Origin: an uncultured Angelakisella sp.
GTDB taxonomy: Bacteria > Bacillota > Clostridia > Oscillospirales > Ruminococcaceae
Direction of reading: 5' to 3'
DNA length: 7,714 bases
NCBI GenBank assembly: GCA_947564495.1
Contig: CANOCD010000050.1
Span: 1-7,714, forward strand
Part shown: one piece after another, positions 1 through 6,655 of the stretch
How positions within the stretch are numbered: position 1 is the stretch's first letter
Layout of the letters: each line of letters starts with the position of its first letter
Made by a program: the position numbers and the translations under genes
Notes under the pieces: generated by a model
The model's database searches: none
Seen by the model: only the letters and a program-made list of their open reading frames with translations
Told to the model about the DNA's origin: nothing

Positions 1-1053
1 ATCTTTGACGAGCCCACGGCGGTGCTCACCCCCCAGGAGATCGACGAGTTCTGCCAGATCGCCCTCAAGCTGAAGGAGCAGGGCAAGACGCTGCTTTTCA
101 TCAGCCATAAGCTCAACGAGGTGATGCGGATCTCGGACCGGGTCACGGTGATGCGGATGGGCAAGGTGGTCTGCACCAAGGACATCGCCGACACCAGCGA
201 AAAGGACCTGGCCCATCTGATGGTGGGGCGGGACGTGGCTCTGGGGGGCGGCGAGCGAACCCCCGTGGACAGCGGAAAGCAGGTGCTGGAGGTCAAGAAT
301 GTCAGCATGGTGGTGGACGGCGTAAAAAAGCTGGACAACATCAGCCTTGTGGTCCACCCCGGGGAGATCCTGGGGGTCATCGGCATCGACGGCAACGGGC
401 AGGACCAGCTGGTGGACGCCATCTGCGGCAAGGCCCGGGCCAGCGAGGGGGAGATCCTTCTGGACGGCCAGAGCATCGGGAAAAAGAGCATCAAACAGAT
501 CAAAGAAGCGGGCCTGGCCACCGTCTACGAGGACCGGCACAAGGACGGCCTGGTGCTGAAATATTCGGTCCAGGACAACCTGATCCTGGGCTACCAGGAC
601 CACCCCCGGTTCCTGCGGGGCCACGACCTCTTTTTGGACCCCAAGGCCATCAAGGAGAACGCCGTGGAGCAGCAGAAAGCCTTTGACATCCGCTGCGGCT
701 CCCTGGAGGTGTTCGCCGGGACCCTATCCGGCGGCAACCAGCAGAAGATCATCCTGGCCCGGGAGGTCAGCGCCAGACCCAAGCTGCTCATGGTGGTGCA
801 GCCCACCCGGGGCCTGGACATGGGGGCCATCGAGTTCGTCCACGACAAGGCGGTGGAACAGCGCAACGCCGGCTGCGGGGTGCTGCTTTTCTCCCTGGAG
901 CTGGACGAGATCCTCCAGCTCAGTGACCGCATCGCGGTGATCCACAACGGGAAGATCCTGAAGACCCTGCCCAACAAAGGGGTGACCCGCCAGCAGATCG
1001 GCCGGTATATGCTGGGGGTATTGGAAGAAGAAGCAGAGGAGGCGGCAGTATGA
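1..1053 (+). CDS. ABC transporter double-domain ATPase, NupO/RbsA type (5' partial)
   Basis: This is the C-terminal part of a cytoplasmic tandem ATPase that powers import through the two permeases encoded next to it. The frame is open from base 1 and begins inside the first nucleotide-binding domain, at its Walker B/D-loop (IFDEPTAVLTP), so the GTG at 22 is an internal valine and not a start. The domain 1 switch histidine (ISHK) is at 106-108. Domain 2 has a degenerate Walker A (GIDGNGQ, 382-402) without the usual GK[ST], an EDRHKDGLV segment, an LSGGNQQ signature (724-744), and VVQPTRGLD where a canonical Walker B would have DE. These changes are normal for the second half of NupO/RbsA-family proteins, where domain 1 does the hydrolysis. 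The stop overlaps the next start (ATGA). The family imports nucleosides or simple sugars; the exact substrate cannot be read from this part. Confidence 0.95.
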   Translation: MFDEPTAVLTPQEIDEFCQIALKLKEQGKTLLFISHKLNEVMRISDRVTVMRMGKVVCTKDIADTSEKDLAHLMVGRDVALGGGERTPVDSGKQVLEVKNVSMVVDGVKKLDNISLVVHPGEILGVIGIDGNGQDQLVDAICGKARASEGEILLDGQSIGKKSIKQIKEAGLATVYEDRHKDGLVLKYSVQDNLILGYQDHPRFLRGHDLFLDPKAIKENAVEQQKAFDIRCGSLEVFAGTLSGGNQQKIILAREVSARPKLLMVVQPTRGLDMGAIEFVHDKAVEQRNAGCGVLLFSLELDEILQLSDRIAVIHNGKILKTLPNKGVTRQQIGRYMLGVLEEEAEEAAV

Positions 1054-2120
1054 AAAACATCAATGGAACAAGACTGAAGCAGGGGCTGGCGGATACCTTT
1101 TCCTCCCTTGTCGCTCTGCTGCTGGCCTTTGTGGTAAGCGGCCTGCTCATCCTCCTCACCGACGCCAACCCCCTGGAGGTGTTCTCCTCCCTGTTCGTCG
1201 GGGGTCTGGGTTCGCCTCTGGCCCTGGCGGGGGCCCTCAACCGGATGGCCCCCATCCTCCTGGCCGGGCTGGCCATCACCGCCGGCAACAGCTGCGGCGT
1301 CTTTAACATCGGCTTTGACGGCCAGTTCCTGGTGGGCTTCGTCCTGGCCGCCGTGGTGGGGTACGCCGTGCCTCTGCCCTCCTTCTTGCTCATCCCCCTG
1401 GTCTTTCTGGCGGCCATCGCCGGGGCCATGCTCTGGTCCTTTTTCCCCATCTTCCTCAACATCCGCCGGGAAGTGAACATCATCTTCTCCTGCATCATGC
1501 TCAACTATGTGGGCAAGTACCTGGTGAACTACCTCATCCAGCAGTTCCCCGGCTACATCGCCTCCACCGGGGGCTCCCCCAGGGTCCAGGACACGGCCAT
1601 GCTGCCGGCGCTCATCGAAAAGCCTTACAAGATCAACCTGGCCGTCCTCATCTCCCTGGTCAGCCTGGCCCTGCTCTACGTCATCCTGTTCAAGACACGG
1701 TCCGGCTACGAGATGCGGGCGGCGGGTCTGAGCCGCTCCGCCGCCTACTCCGCCGGTATCCCCGTGGAAAAGAAGGCGATGGCGGGGATGCTCCTCAGCG
1801 GGGCCTTCGCCGGGATGTGCGGCGCCCTGGAGCTCATGGGCATCACCGGCCGGGCCATCGAGGACTACGCCCCGGGCTATATGGGCCTTGGCATCGCCGT
1901 GGCCATGCTGGGGCGGGAAAAGCCGGCCATGATCCTCCTTTCCGCCTTCCTCTTTGCCGTGATGAAAAACGGCACCACCCTGATGCAGATGAAAACCGGC
2001 ATCTCCGCCCAATTCGTGCTGGTGATCCAGGGCCTGCTCATCATCTTTGTGGGGATCGGCCCCCTGTTCCGCTACCTTATGAACCGGTTCCACGAGGGGA
2101 GGAAGAACAGCCATGCTTAG
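1050..2120 (+). CDS. ABC transporter permease, NupP-like (BPD_transp_2)
   Basis: This is an integral membrane subunit of 356 residues, a normal length for NupP/YufP-type permeases. Hydrophobic segments lie near residues 19-37, 65-80, 91-135, 143-160, 197-215, 246-268, 281-312 and 322-340. The motif FNIGFDGQ (85-92) matches the conserved NIGxEGQ element of the family. The loop around 223-240 (RAAGLSRSAAYSAGIPVE) corresponds to the cytoplasmic stretch that docks on the ATPase. The start ATG overlaps the ATPase stop as ATGA, with GAGGAGG a few bases upstream, so translation is probably coupled. It would pair with the following, different permease as a heterodimer. That arrangement is typical of BMP/Nup nucleoside-type importers rather than the homodimeric RbsC ribose permease. 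Confidence 0.93.
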   Translation: MKNINGTRLKQGLADTFSSLVALLLAFVVSGLLILLTDANPLEVFSSLFVGGLGSPLALAGALNRMAPILLAGLAITAGNSCGVFNIGFDGQFLVGFVLAAVVGYAVPLPSFLLIPLVFLAAIAGAMLWSFFPIFLNIRREVNIIFSCIMLNYVGKYLVNYLIQQFPGYIASTGGSPRVQDTAMLPALIEKPYKINLAVLISLVSLALLYVILFKTRSGYEMRAAGLSRSAAYSAGIPVEKKAMAGMLLSGAFAGMCGALELMGITGRAIEDYAPGYMGLGIAVAMLGREKPAMILLSAFLFAVMKNGTTLMQMKTGISAQFVLVIQGLLIIFVGIGPLFRYLMNRFHEGRKNSHA

Positions 2121-3054
2121 TTTTCTCAAATACATCTTTATCGCCACCCTTCGCCTGGGCACCCCCATCGCCCTCACCTCCATGGGGGGCTGCCTTTCCC
2201 AGCGGGGCGGCATCAACAACATCGGCCTGGACGCCCAGATGACCCTGGGGGCCCTCATGGGCGTCTGCGGCGCCTACTGGTTCAAAAGCGCCTGGGTCGG
2301 CGTTCTCGTCGGGATGCTGGCCGGCCTTATCATGGGGCTGATCCACGGCTTTGTGGTGAACACCTGCGGCGCCCCTATGGCGGTGAGCAGCCAGGCCATG
2401 ATCCTGTTCTCCCAGGGCCTCACCATCATCGTGCTCTTTGCGGTGTTCGGCAACGTGGGCTACTCCGACCAGGTGGCCTCCATCAGCAGCACCCCCGTCT
2501 TGGCCAATATCCCCCTGGCAGGGGACACCCTCTCCCAGCTCTCCCCCCTGGTCTATCTGGGGCTGGTGATCCTGGCCGTCCTCAACTTCCTGCTCTATAA
2601 GACCCCTATGGGCCTCCGGATGCAGTCCTGCGGGGAACATCCCCGGGCGGCGGACACGGCTGGCATCAACGTCACCCTGTACCGCTATCTGGGGGTCATG
2701 ACCAGCGGCGCCCTGGGGGGCCTTGGCGGGGCGATGCTCTCCATCGGCTACATGAACCTGTTCCAGGACGGCATGATCGCCGGGCGGGGGTTCCTGGCGG
2801 TGGGGGCCATCTCCCTGGGGGGCTACACCCTCAAAGGGGCCTATGCGGCCGGCCTGCTGTTCGGCTTCTTCGACGCCCTCCAGCTCTATGTTCAGACCAC
2901 CAACCTGCCCGTTCCGTCCCAGTTCGTGCAGATGATCCCGTATCTGGCCAGCTTTCTGGTCATCATCTTTGCCTCCGGCGAACACAGCGGCCGCCGGGGC
3001 AGAGCGCCCGCGGCCCTGGGACAGCCCTACTCTAAGATCTCCGGCACTCGTTAG
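2113..3054 (+). CDS. ABC transporter permease, NupQ-like (BPD_transp_2)
   Basis: This is the second membrane subunit of the importer, 313 residues and typical of NupQ/YufQ. Recognisable elements are RGGINNIGLDAQM (31-43, the family's NIGxEG region), GEHPRAADTAGI (174-185, the cytoplasmic ATPase-contact loop, close to the usual GExPxAADxAGI), and GRGFLAVGAISLGG (224-237) before the last membrane segments. Several hydrophobic spans cover residues 5-25, 43-80, 90-112, 145-162, 195-215 and 240-288. A polar tail of about 25 residues follows, rich in Arg, Gly and Pro. Its ATG lies inside the end of the preceding gene (ATGCTTAG, 8-base overlap) with GAGGGGAGGA as ribosome binding site. It very probably forms the translocation pore with the upstream permease. 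Confidence 0.93.
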   Translation: MLSFLKYIFIATLRLGTPIALTSMGGCLSQRGGINNIGLDAQMTLGALMGVCGAYWFKSAWVGVLVGMLAGLIMGLIHGFVVNTCGAPMAVSSQAMILFSQGLTIIVLFAVFGNVGYSDQVASISSTPVLANIPLAGDTLSQLSPLVYLGLVILAVLNFLLYKTPMGLRMQSCGEHPRAADTAGINVTLYRYLGVMTSGALGGLGGAMLSIGYMNLFQDGMIAGRGFLAVGAISLGGYTLKGAYAAGLLFGFFDALQLYVQTTNLPVPSQFVQMIPYLASFLVIIFASGEHSGRRGRAPAALGQPYSKISGTR

Positions 3055-3074
3055 CCGGCAAGGGGGCAAGGATC

Positions 3075-3767
3075 ATGATCGCGCCGACTTTAGCCTGCGC
3101 CGACTGGCTCAACCTGCAAGAGGAGATCCATATCATGGACCGGGCGGGGGTGGACTCCTACCACATCGACATCATGGATGGCCATTATGTGCCCAACCTC
3201 TGCTTCAATTTGGATATTCTGGCCGCCATCCGGCGGGTCTCGGCGACGCCGGTGGATGTCCACCTGATGGTGACCAACCCCCTGGACTATGTGGACCGGC
3301 TGGCCGCCTGCCAGGTCCAGCTGGCCTGCACCCACCTGGACAGCTGGGGCGACCCGGGGGAGTTCCTGGACGCCCTGGAGGACCGGGGGATCAGAAAGGG
3401 GCTGGCCCTCTCCCCGGAGGACGGGGTGGAGCGGCTGGAGCCCTGGCTGGAACGGCTGGATTATATCCTGGTGATGTTCGTCAAGCCGGGCTTCTCCGGC
3501 CAGCCCTTCCGGCCCGAGCTGCTGGGGAAGCTGACTCAGCTTGATACCCTGCGCCGGAGCCGGGGCCTGCCCTTCCTCATCGAGGTGGACGGCGGCGTCA
3601 GCTGGGAAAATGCCGGAGACATCGTGAAAAACGGGGCGGACCTGCTGGTCTCCGGGGCCTTTGCCTCTTTGGACCGGCAGGGGGACCTGGGGGAGCGCAC
3701 GGCGGCCTTTCGGGCCCTCAGCGCCTCCCGCTGCCGCCATGCGGCGGAAAGGGGAATGAACAGATGA
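3075..3767 (+). CDS. Ribulose-phosphate / allulose-6-phosphate 3-epimerase family protein
   Basis: This is a TIM-barrel, metal-dependent sugar-phosphate 3-epimerase of 230 residues, matching the Rpe/AlsE family length. Family catalytic and metal residues are present: His30 and Asp32 in HIDIMDGHYVPN, His63 in VHLMV, and Asp172 in EVDGG. The phosphate-side loop VKPGFSGQPF lies at 136-145. The stretch GFSGQPFRPELLGKL followed by LRRSRGLPFLIEVDG resembles E. coli AlsE (D-allulose-6-phosphate 3-epimerase) more than the housekeeping Rpe pattern (PGFGGQxF). It is therefore likely a pathway-specific epimerase, with allulose-6-phosphate or ribulose-5-phosphate as candidate substrates. It lies 20 bases after the permease, with an AAGGGGG ribosome binding site at 3060-3066, and overlaps the following isomerase by ATGA. 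Family membership is clear; the exact substrate is inferred. Confidence 0.92.
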   Translation: MIAPTLACADWLNLQEEIHIMDRAGVDSYHIDIMDGHYVPNLCFNLDILAAIRRVSATPVDVHLMVTNPLDYVDRLAACQVQLACTHLDSWGDPGEFLDALEDRGIRKGLALSPEDGVERLEPWLERLDYILVMFVKPGFSGQPFRPELLGKLTQLDTLRRSRGLPFLIEVDGGVSWENAGDIVKNGADLLVSGAFASLDRQGDLGERTAAFRALSASRCRHAAERGMNR

Positions 3768-4204
3768 AAAAGATCGCCATCGGAAGTGACCACGGGGGCT
3801 TTGCCCTCAAGGAGTTTTTGCGCCAGCGCCTGGAAGGGGAGGGGTGGCGGCTGGAGGACTTCGGCTGCGCCACCCCAGACCCGGTGGAGTACCCGGACAT
3901 CGCCTTTGCCCTGGCCAGGGCTGTGGCCGCCCGCCCGGAGGAATACGAGGTCGGCGTCCTCTGCTGCGGCACCGGGATCGGGGTCTCCATTGCGGCCAAC
4001 AAGGTAAAGGGGATACGGGCGGCCCTCTGCGCCGACTGCTTCTCCGCCCGAATGGCCCGGGAGCACAACAACGCCAATGTCATCACCCTGGGAGGGCGCA
4101 CCACCGGCCCGGAACTGGCTTGGGAGATGGTGAAGGCTTTCCTTGGGGCCCGGTACCAGGGCGGTGTCCACGCCCCCCGGGTAAAGGCGCTCACCGACGT
4201 GTAA
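3764..4204 (+). CDS. rpiB: RpiB/LacAB-family sugar-phosphate isomerase (ribose-5-P isomerase B-like)
   Basis: This is a cytoplasmic aldose/ketose phosphate isomerase of 146 residues, normal for RpiB. It has the N-terminal SDHGGFALKE motif (8-17), DYPD-like VEYPD (41-45), the active-site CGTGIG with Cys68, SIAANKVKGIRAA (75-87), and AREHNNANV with His101 (the ring-opening histidine of the family). RpiB converts ribose-5-phosphate and ribulose-5-phosphate, and in E. coli also allose-6-phosphate and allulose-6-phosphate. The usual C-terminal phosphate-binding GGRHxxR reads GGVHAPR here: Val135 replaces the first arginine, while Arg139 and Arg112 remain. This could shift substrate preference. It is the last gene of the operon, overlaps the epimerase stop (ATGA), has AAGGGGA as ribosome binding site, and is followed by a strong terminator. 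Galactose-6-phosphate isomerase subunits are a less likely alternative. Confidence 0.93.
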   Translation: MKKIAIGSDHGGFALKEFLRQRLEGEGWRLEDFGCATPDPVEYPDIAFALARAVAARPEEYEVGVLCCGTGIGVSIAANKVKGIRAALCADCFSARMAREHNNANVITLGGRTTGPELAWEMVKAFLGARYQGGVHAPRVKALTDV

Positions 4205-4215
4205 CAGGCACACAA

Positions 4216-4266
4216 CAAAAAGGGAGCGGACAGCGTGAACTGCCCGCTCCCTTGCTTTCTTATTTT
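4216..4266. terminator. Bidirectional intrinsic terminator between convergent genes
   Basis: A 10-bp perfect stem, AAGGGAGCGG (4220-4229) with CCGCTCCCTT (4244-4253), is extended after one A/C mismatch by CAG/CTG (4231-4233 with 4240-4242) around a CGTGAA loop. On the plus strand it is followed by GCTTTCTTATTTTT, and on the minus strand by TTTTTGTTGTG. Both the sugar operon (stop at 4204) and the lipoprotein gene (minus-strand stop at 4267-4269) end just before it. It therefore probably terminates both convergent transcripts. Confidence 0.9.
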
Positions 4267-5193
4267 TCAGCCGTGCCCAAACTTCCCCATCTCCCGCAGG
4301 ACCTCGAACATCCTGGGGCTCTGCCGCTCAAAGACGGTAAAATCCACATTCATCACCTTGTCGTTCTTCACCGCCGCCACCGGCTGGTAGATGACGCTTT
4401 TCTTCACCTCGTCCACCGAAATAGCCACATCGGCAAAGATGACATCCGGCTCCAGGGCGGCCACGTTGGCCCGGTCGTAGAGCCAGCCGGTGTAGGCTTT
4501 GGCGTCGTTGACAAAGCCCAGCTCCTCCAACAGGGCCCCCTCAAAGGTCTCCCCGGTGGCCATGCCGTAGCCCATCTGGCGCAGGAGGATCGCCTTGGGG
4601 GCGGTCCCGTCCGGGGAGGCGGCCCCCTCCCGGATCATCCCCTCCAGCTCCTCCCAGTAGCCCTCCCCGTGGTTCCTGCCCGAGGTGGCCCCCATGAGGG
4701 CCAGGGCCAGATCCAGGTAGTTCTGCCGCAGCTCCCCCAGGGATTCCGCCCGCTTCAGCACCAGCACCGGGATCTCCAGCTGCTGGAGGCGGATAAGGTC
4801 CCGCTGGGTGAGGGCGGCGGAGGCCACCACCAGGTCCGCCCCCTGGGAGCGGATCTGCTCGATGTCGGGGGAGAGCGCCGAGCCGCACCGGTGGCGCTTT
4901 TCCACCTCGGCGGAGGGGTAGTCGCAGTAGTCGCTCACCCCCACCACCCGGCTCCCCAGGCCCATGGCGAAGAGCATCTCGGTGGTGCCGGGGGAGAGGG
5001 AGACCACCTTTTTCGGGGCCTCGGGGATGTCAACCTCCCCGATCCGCACCGGCCAGTCGGGGTCCTCCTCCACAGAAGCGGAGGAGGGGTCCTTCTTGCC
5101 GCCCCCCGGCTTTTTGCCGCCCTCCTCCTTTTCGCATCCCGACAGGAGGAGCAGCAGGATCAGCAGAAGGGCCAGAACTCGTTTCAGACGCAT
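4267..5193 (-). CDS. BtuF/FepB-like metal-chelate-binding lipoprotein (ABC substrate-binding protein)
   Basis: This is a cell-surface substrate-binding lipoprotein of the cobalamin/ferric-siderophore/heme (helical-backbone) class, 308 residues long. The N-terminus is a short basic segment, a run of leucines and the lipobox LLSGC with Cys20 as the predicted lipidated residue. A charged, Gly/Lys/Pro-rich linker follows (21-45). The first lobe has the family pattern KKVVSLSPGTTEMLFAMG (61-78), then VGVSDYCDYP (84-93) and SPDIEQIRSQGADLVVAS (108-125). The second lobe contains ALEPDVIFAD (246-255), and the C-terminal part carries VIYQPVAAVKNDKVM (267-281). The ligand cannot be decided; BtuF-like B12 binding and siderophore or heme binding are all possible. 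Start ATG has AAGGAGGAG upstream, overlapping the stop of the DUF4321 gene, so the two are coupled. No partner permease or ATPase is visible in the window. Confidence 0.9.
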   Translation of the reverse strand: MRLKRVLALLLILLLLLSGCEKEEGGKKPGGGKKDPSSASVEEDPDWPVRIGEVDIPEAPKKVVSLSPGTTEMLFAMGLGSRVVGVSDYCDYPSAEVEKRHRCGSALSPDIEQIRSQGADLVVASAALTQRDLIRLQQLEIPVLVLKRAESLGELRQNYLDLALALMGATSGRNHGEGYWEELEGMIREGAASPDGTAPKAILLRQMGYGMATGETFEGALLEELGFVNDAKAYTGWLYDRANVAALEPDVIFADVAISVDEVKKSVIYQPVAAVKNDKVMNVDFTVFERQSPRMFEVLREMGKFGHG

Positions 5194-5196
5194 AAG

Positions 5197-5206
5197 CTCC
5201 TCCTTA
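5197..5206 (-). promoter_or_regulatory. Ribosome binding site of the lipoprotein gene overlapping the DUF4321 stop
   Basis: On the minus strand AAGGAGGAG (5197-5205) lies 3 bases before the ATG of the lipoprotein gene as measured from the last G, or 5 bases if only the core AGGAGG (5199-5204) is counted. It shares bases with the TAA stop (5204-5206) of the upstream small membrane protein. Terminating ribosomes would sit on the next ribosome binding site, which indicates translational coupling. Confidence 0.75.
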
Positions 5207-5473
5207 CAGCCGGTCGGCCAGGCCCTTGTACATCAGGATGGCCAGGATGATGCAGATGATCTGTGCCACGTTGATCTGGAACTGAAAGCCGAAGGCCACC
5301 TGGAGGACCGCCAGGTCCAGGAGCATGGGCTCCGCCGTGGAGATGCCCACGCTGCTGCCGTAGCCGAGCCAGCCCAAAAAGGGCACCTTGGCGGTGACGT
5401 TTGCCAGGAGAGAGCCCATGACCACCCCCGCCAGCAGCATAAAAATGAGTACCAGATTCCGTTTCCACTTCAT
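5204..5473 (-). CDS. DUF4321-family small membrane protein
   Basis: This is a protein of 89 residues with two hydrophobic spans, near residues 7-27 and 68-85. The middle segment has the shape of DUF4321 proteins: PFLGWLGYGSSVGI (31-44), then a leucine-rich LDLAVLQVAFGFQFQINVA (52-70). The family's function is unknown, and I know it mainly from Clostridia. The open frame extends further upstream without a stop. I chose the ATG at 5473 because the homologous region starts with this basic MKWKRN stretch and AAAGGA lies about 10 bases before it; the upstream extension is antisense-type sequence over dusB. It precedes and overlaps the ribosome binding site of the lipoprotein gene. It is probably inserted in the cytoplasmic membrane, with no catalytic motif seen. 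Confidence 0.85.
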   Translation of the reverse strand: MKWKRNLVLIFMLLAGVVMGSLLANVTAKVPFLGWLGYGSSVGISTAEPMLLDLAVLQVAFGFQFQINVAQIICIILAILMYKGLADRL

Positions 5474-5512
5474 GTCGTTTCGTCCTTTCCCAGGTCGTTT
5501 TCTTTTAGGGCG

Positions 5513-5533
5513 GTTCTCGGAAATAATGAGAAC
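5513..5533. repeat. Inverted repeat GTTCTC-N9-GAGAAC upstream of DUF4321
   Basis: Two perfect 6-bp half-sites (5513-5518 and 5528-5533) flank an AT-rich 9-base spacer, 40 bases before the DUF4321 start. It may be an operator or a weak hairpin in the leader. I see no convincing -35/-10 pair around it, so a regulatory role is a guess. Confidence 0.4.
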
Positions 5534-5560
5534 AAAGGAAGGGGGTGGGCGGGGTGCAGA

Positions 5561-5612
5561 GCAAGGAGGAGGACGCAGGCGTGCTTTGTGCCCGGCAAGG
5601 ACGAGGACGCAG
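5561..5612. repeat. Imperfect 18-bp direct repeat after dusB
   Basis: GCAAGGAGGAGGACGCAG (5561-5578) and GCAAGGACGAGGACGCAG (5595-5612) differ at one base and are 34 bases apart start to start. The second copy abuts the dusB stop codon. They may be a relic of a small tandem duplication in the 139-base gap between dusB and the DUF4321 gene. No clear terminator for dusB was seen in that gap. Confidence 0.5.
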
Positions 5613-6626
5613 CTATGCGCCCCGCCCAGCCCCTGAACTGTTCTCAGTATTTTCGAGAAGTGCCCTGGATAAGCGGACGGCCTCCCGGGCCAGCGCCTTG
5701 ACGTCCTCCAGGCTGGAGACGGTCCCCGCCTGGCGGCGGAGGGCGGCGGCCCCCCGGATGCCGGTGATGTACCAGCCGCAGTGCTTCCGGGCCTCCCGGA
5801 AGGCGATCTTCTCCCCCTTGTAGGCGGCCATGAGAGACACCTGGCGGAGCATGACCTCCATCCGCTCCTCCATGGGGGGATCGGGGAGGACCGTCCCGTC
5901 CCGGAGATAGGCGGCGATCTGCCCGAAGAGCCAGGGCCGCCCCAGGGCTCCCCGGCCAACCATCACCAGGTCGCAGCCGGTGGCCTCCAGCATCTCCTTG
6001 GCGGATCGGGGGCTGTCCACGTCCCCGTTGCCTATTACCGGGATGGAGACCGCCTCCTTCACCTGGCGGATGATCTCCCAGTCCGCCGGGGGGGCGTACA
6101 TCTGGGCCCGGGTCCGCCCGTGGAGGGCGATGGCGTCGGCCCCGCTCTCCTGAGCCATCCGGGCGAAGTCCACGGCGTTTACCGAGTTCTCGTCCCAGCC
6201 CTTGCGGAACTTCACCGTCACCGGGACGGGGCTGGCCTCCTTCACCGCCCGGATGATCCGGGAGGCCAGCTCCGGGTCCTTCATCAAGGCGGCCCCGGCC
6301 CGGTTCCCGGCGATCTTGGGGGCGGGGCAGCCCATGTTCAGGTCGATGACCTGGGGCTGGTACTTCATAGCCACGGGCACCGCCCGGGCCAGGACCTCCG
6401 GGTCATCCCCGAAAAGCTGGACCGCCCCGGGGCGTTCCCCCGGGCCCATGACCAGCAGTTCTTCCGACTTGGGGCTCCCCTGGACCAGGCCCCGGGCGCT
6501 GACCATCTCCCCCACGGTGTACACCGCCCCGAAGGAGCGGCAGAGCTCCCGGAAGGCCCGGTCCGCCACCCCCGCCATGGGGGCCAGGGCGGCGCCTCCG
6601 GCCAGGGTGACAGTTCCGATCTGCAT
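5613..6626 (-). CDS. dusB: tRNA-dihydrouridine synthase, DusB type
   Basis: This is an FMN-dependent flavoenzyme that reduces uridine to dihydrouridine in the tRNA D-loop, using NADPH; cytoplasmic. The 337 residues form the usual N-terminal TIM barrel plus C-terminal helical domain. Motifs are ALAPMAGVADRAFR (13-26), EMVSA (40-44), DLNMGCPAPKI with catalytic Cys100 (same number as E. coli DusB), VTVKFRKGWD with Lys139, LHGRT with His169, GNGDV (199-203), and the FMN-phosphate loop VMVGRGALGRPW (220-231). The start is the ATG at 6626, preceded by AAGGAGG seven bases upstream. A longer reading frame from 6671 would begin with TTG inside the promoter -10 region and is unlikely. It lies 97 bases downstream of the rRNA pseudouridine synthase gene, in the same direction. 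Confidence 0.95.
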   Translation of the reverse strand: MQIGTVTLAGGAALAPMAGVADRAFRELCRSFGAVYTVGEMVSARGLVQGSPKSEELLVMGPGERPGAVQLFGDDPEVLARAVPVAMKYQPQVIDLNMGCPAPKIAGNRAGAALMKDPELASRIIRAVKEASPVPVTVKFRKGWDENSVNAVDFARMAQESGADAIALHGRTRAQMYAPPADWEIIRQVKEAVSIPVIGNGDVDSPRSAKEMLEATGCDLVMVGRGALGRPWLFGQIAAYLRDGTVLPDPPMEERMEVMLRQVSLMAAYKGEKIAFREARKHCGWYITGIRGAAALRRQAGTVSSLEDVKALAREAVRLSRALLENTENSSGAGRGA

Positions 6627-6655
6627 AGCGGGGCCTCCTTTTTTGGCGAAGTCTA

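Noticed and set aside
382..810. Degenerate Walker A and Walker B in the second ATPase domain
   Set aside because: GxxGNGQ and xxQPTRGLD are the normal state of the second domain in RbsA/NupO-type tandem ATPases, so this is neither damage nor novelty.
591..2258. Long minus-strand open frame of 555 codons opposite the ATPase and first permease
   Set aside because: It is antisense to clear transporter genes and has a low-complexity composition rich in Gly, His, Asp and Gln, with no motif. Such frames are expected opposite GC-rich genes.
2077..3069. Minus-strand open frame of 330 codons opposite the second permease
   Set aside because: It is the antisense shadow of a gene with clear membrane-protein motifs, with similar low-complexity composition.
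3071..3080. Perfect palindrome GATCATGATC at the epimerase start codon
   Set aside because: It is built from the ribosome-binding spacer and the first codons (ATGATC) inside an operon. A 10-bp palindrome here is most likely chance.
3844..5250. Plus-strand open frame of 468 codons across rpiB and the lipoprotein gene
   Set aside because: It crosses the terminator and runs antisense to the lipoprotein gene. Its translation is Gly/Pro/His-rich with no recognisable domain, and it lacks a sensible ribosome binding site.
5513..5533. GTTCTC-N9-GAGAAC as an HrcA CIRCE element
   Set aside because: The 9-base spacer matches CIRCE, but the half-sites share only the inner CTC/GAG with TTAGCACTC/GAGTGCTAA, and no chaperone gene follows.
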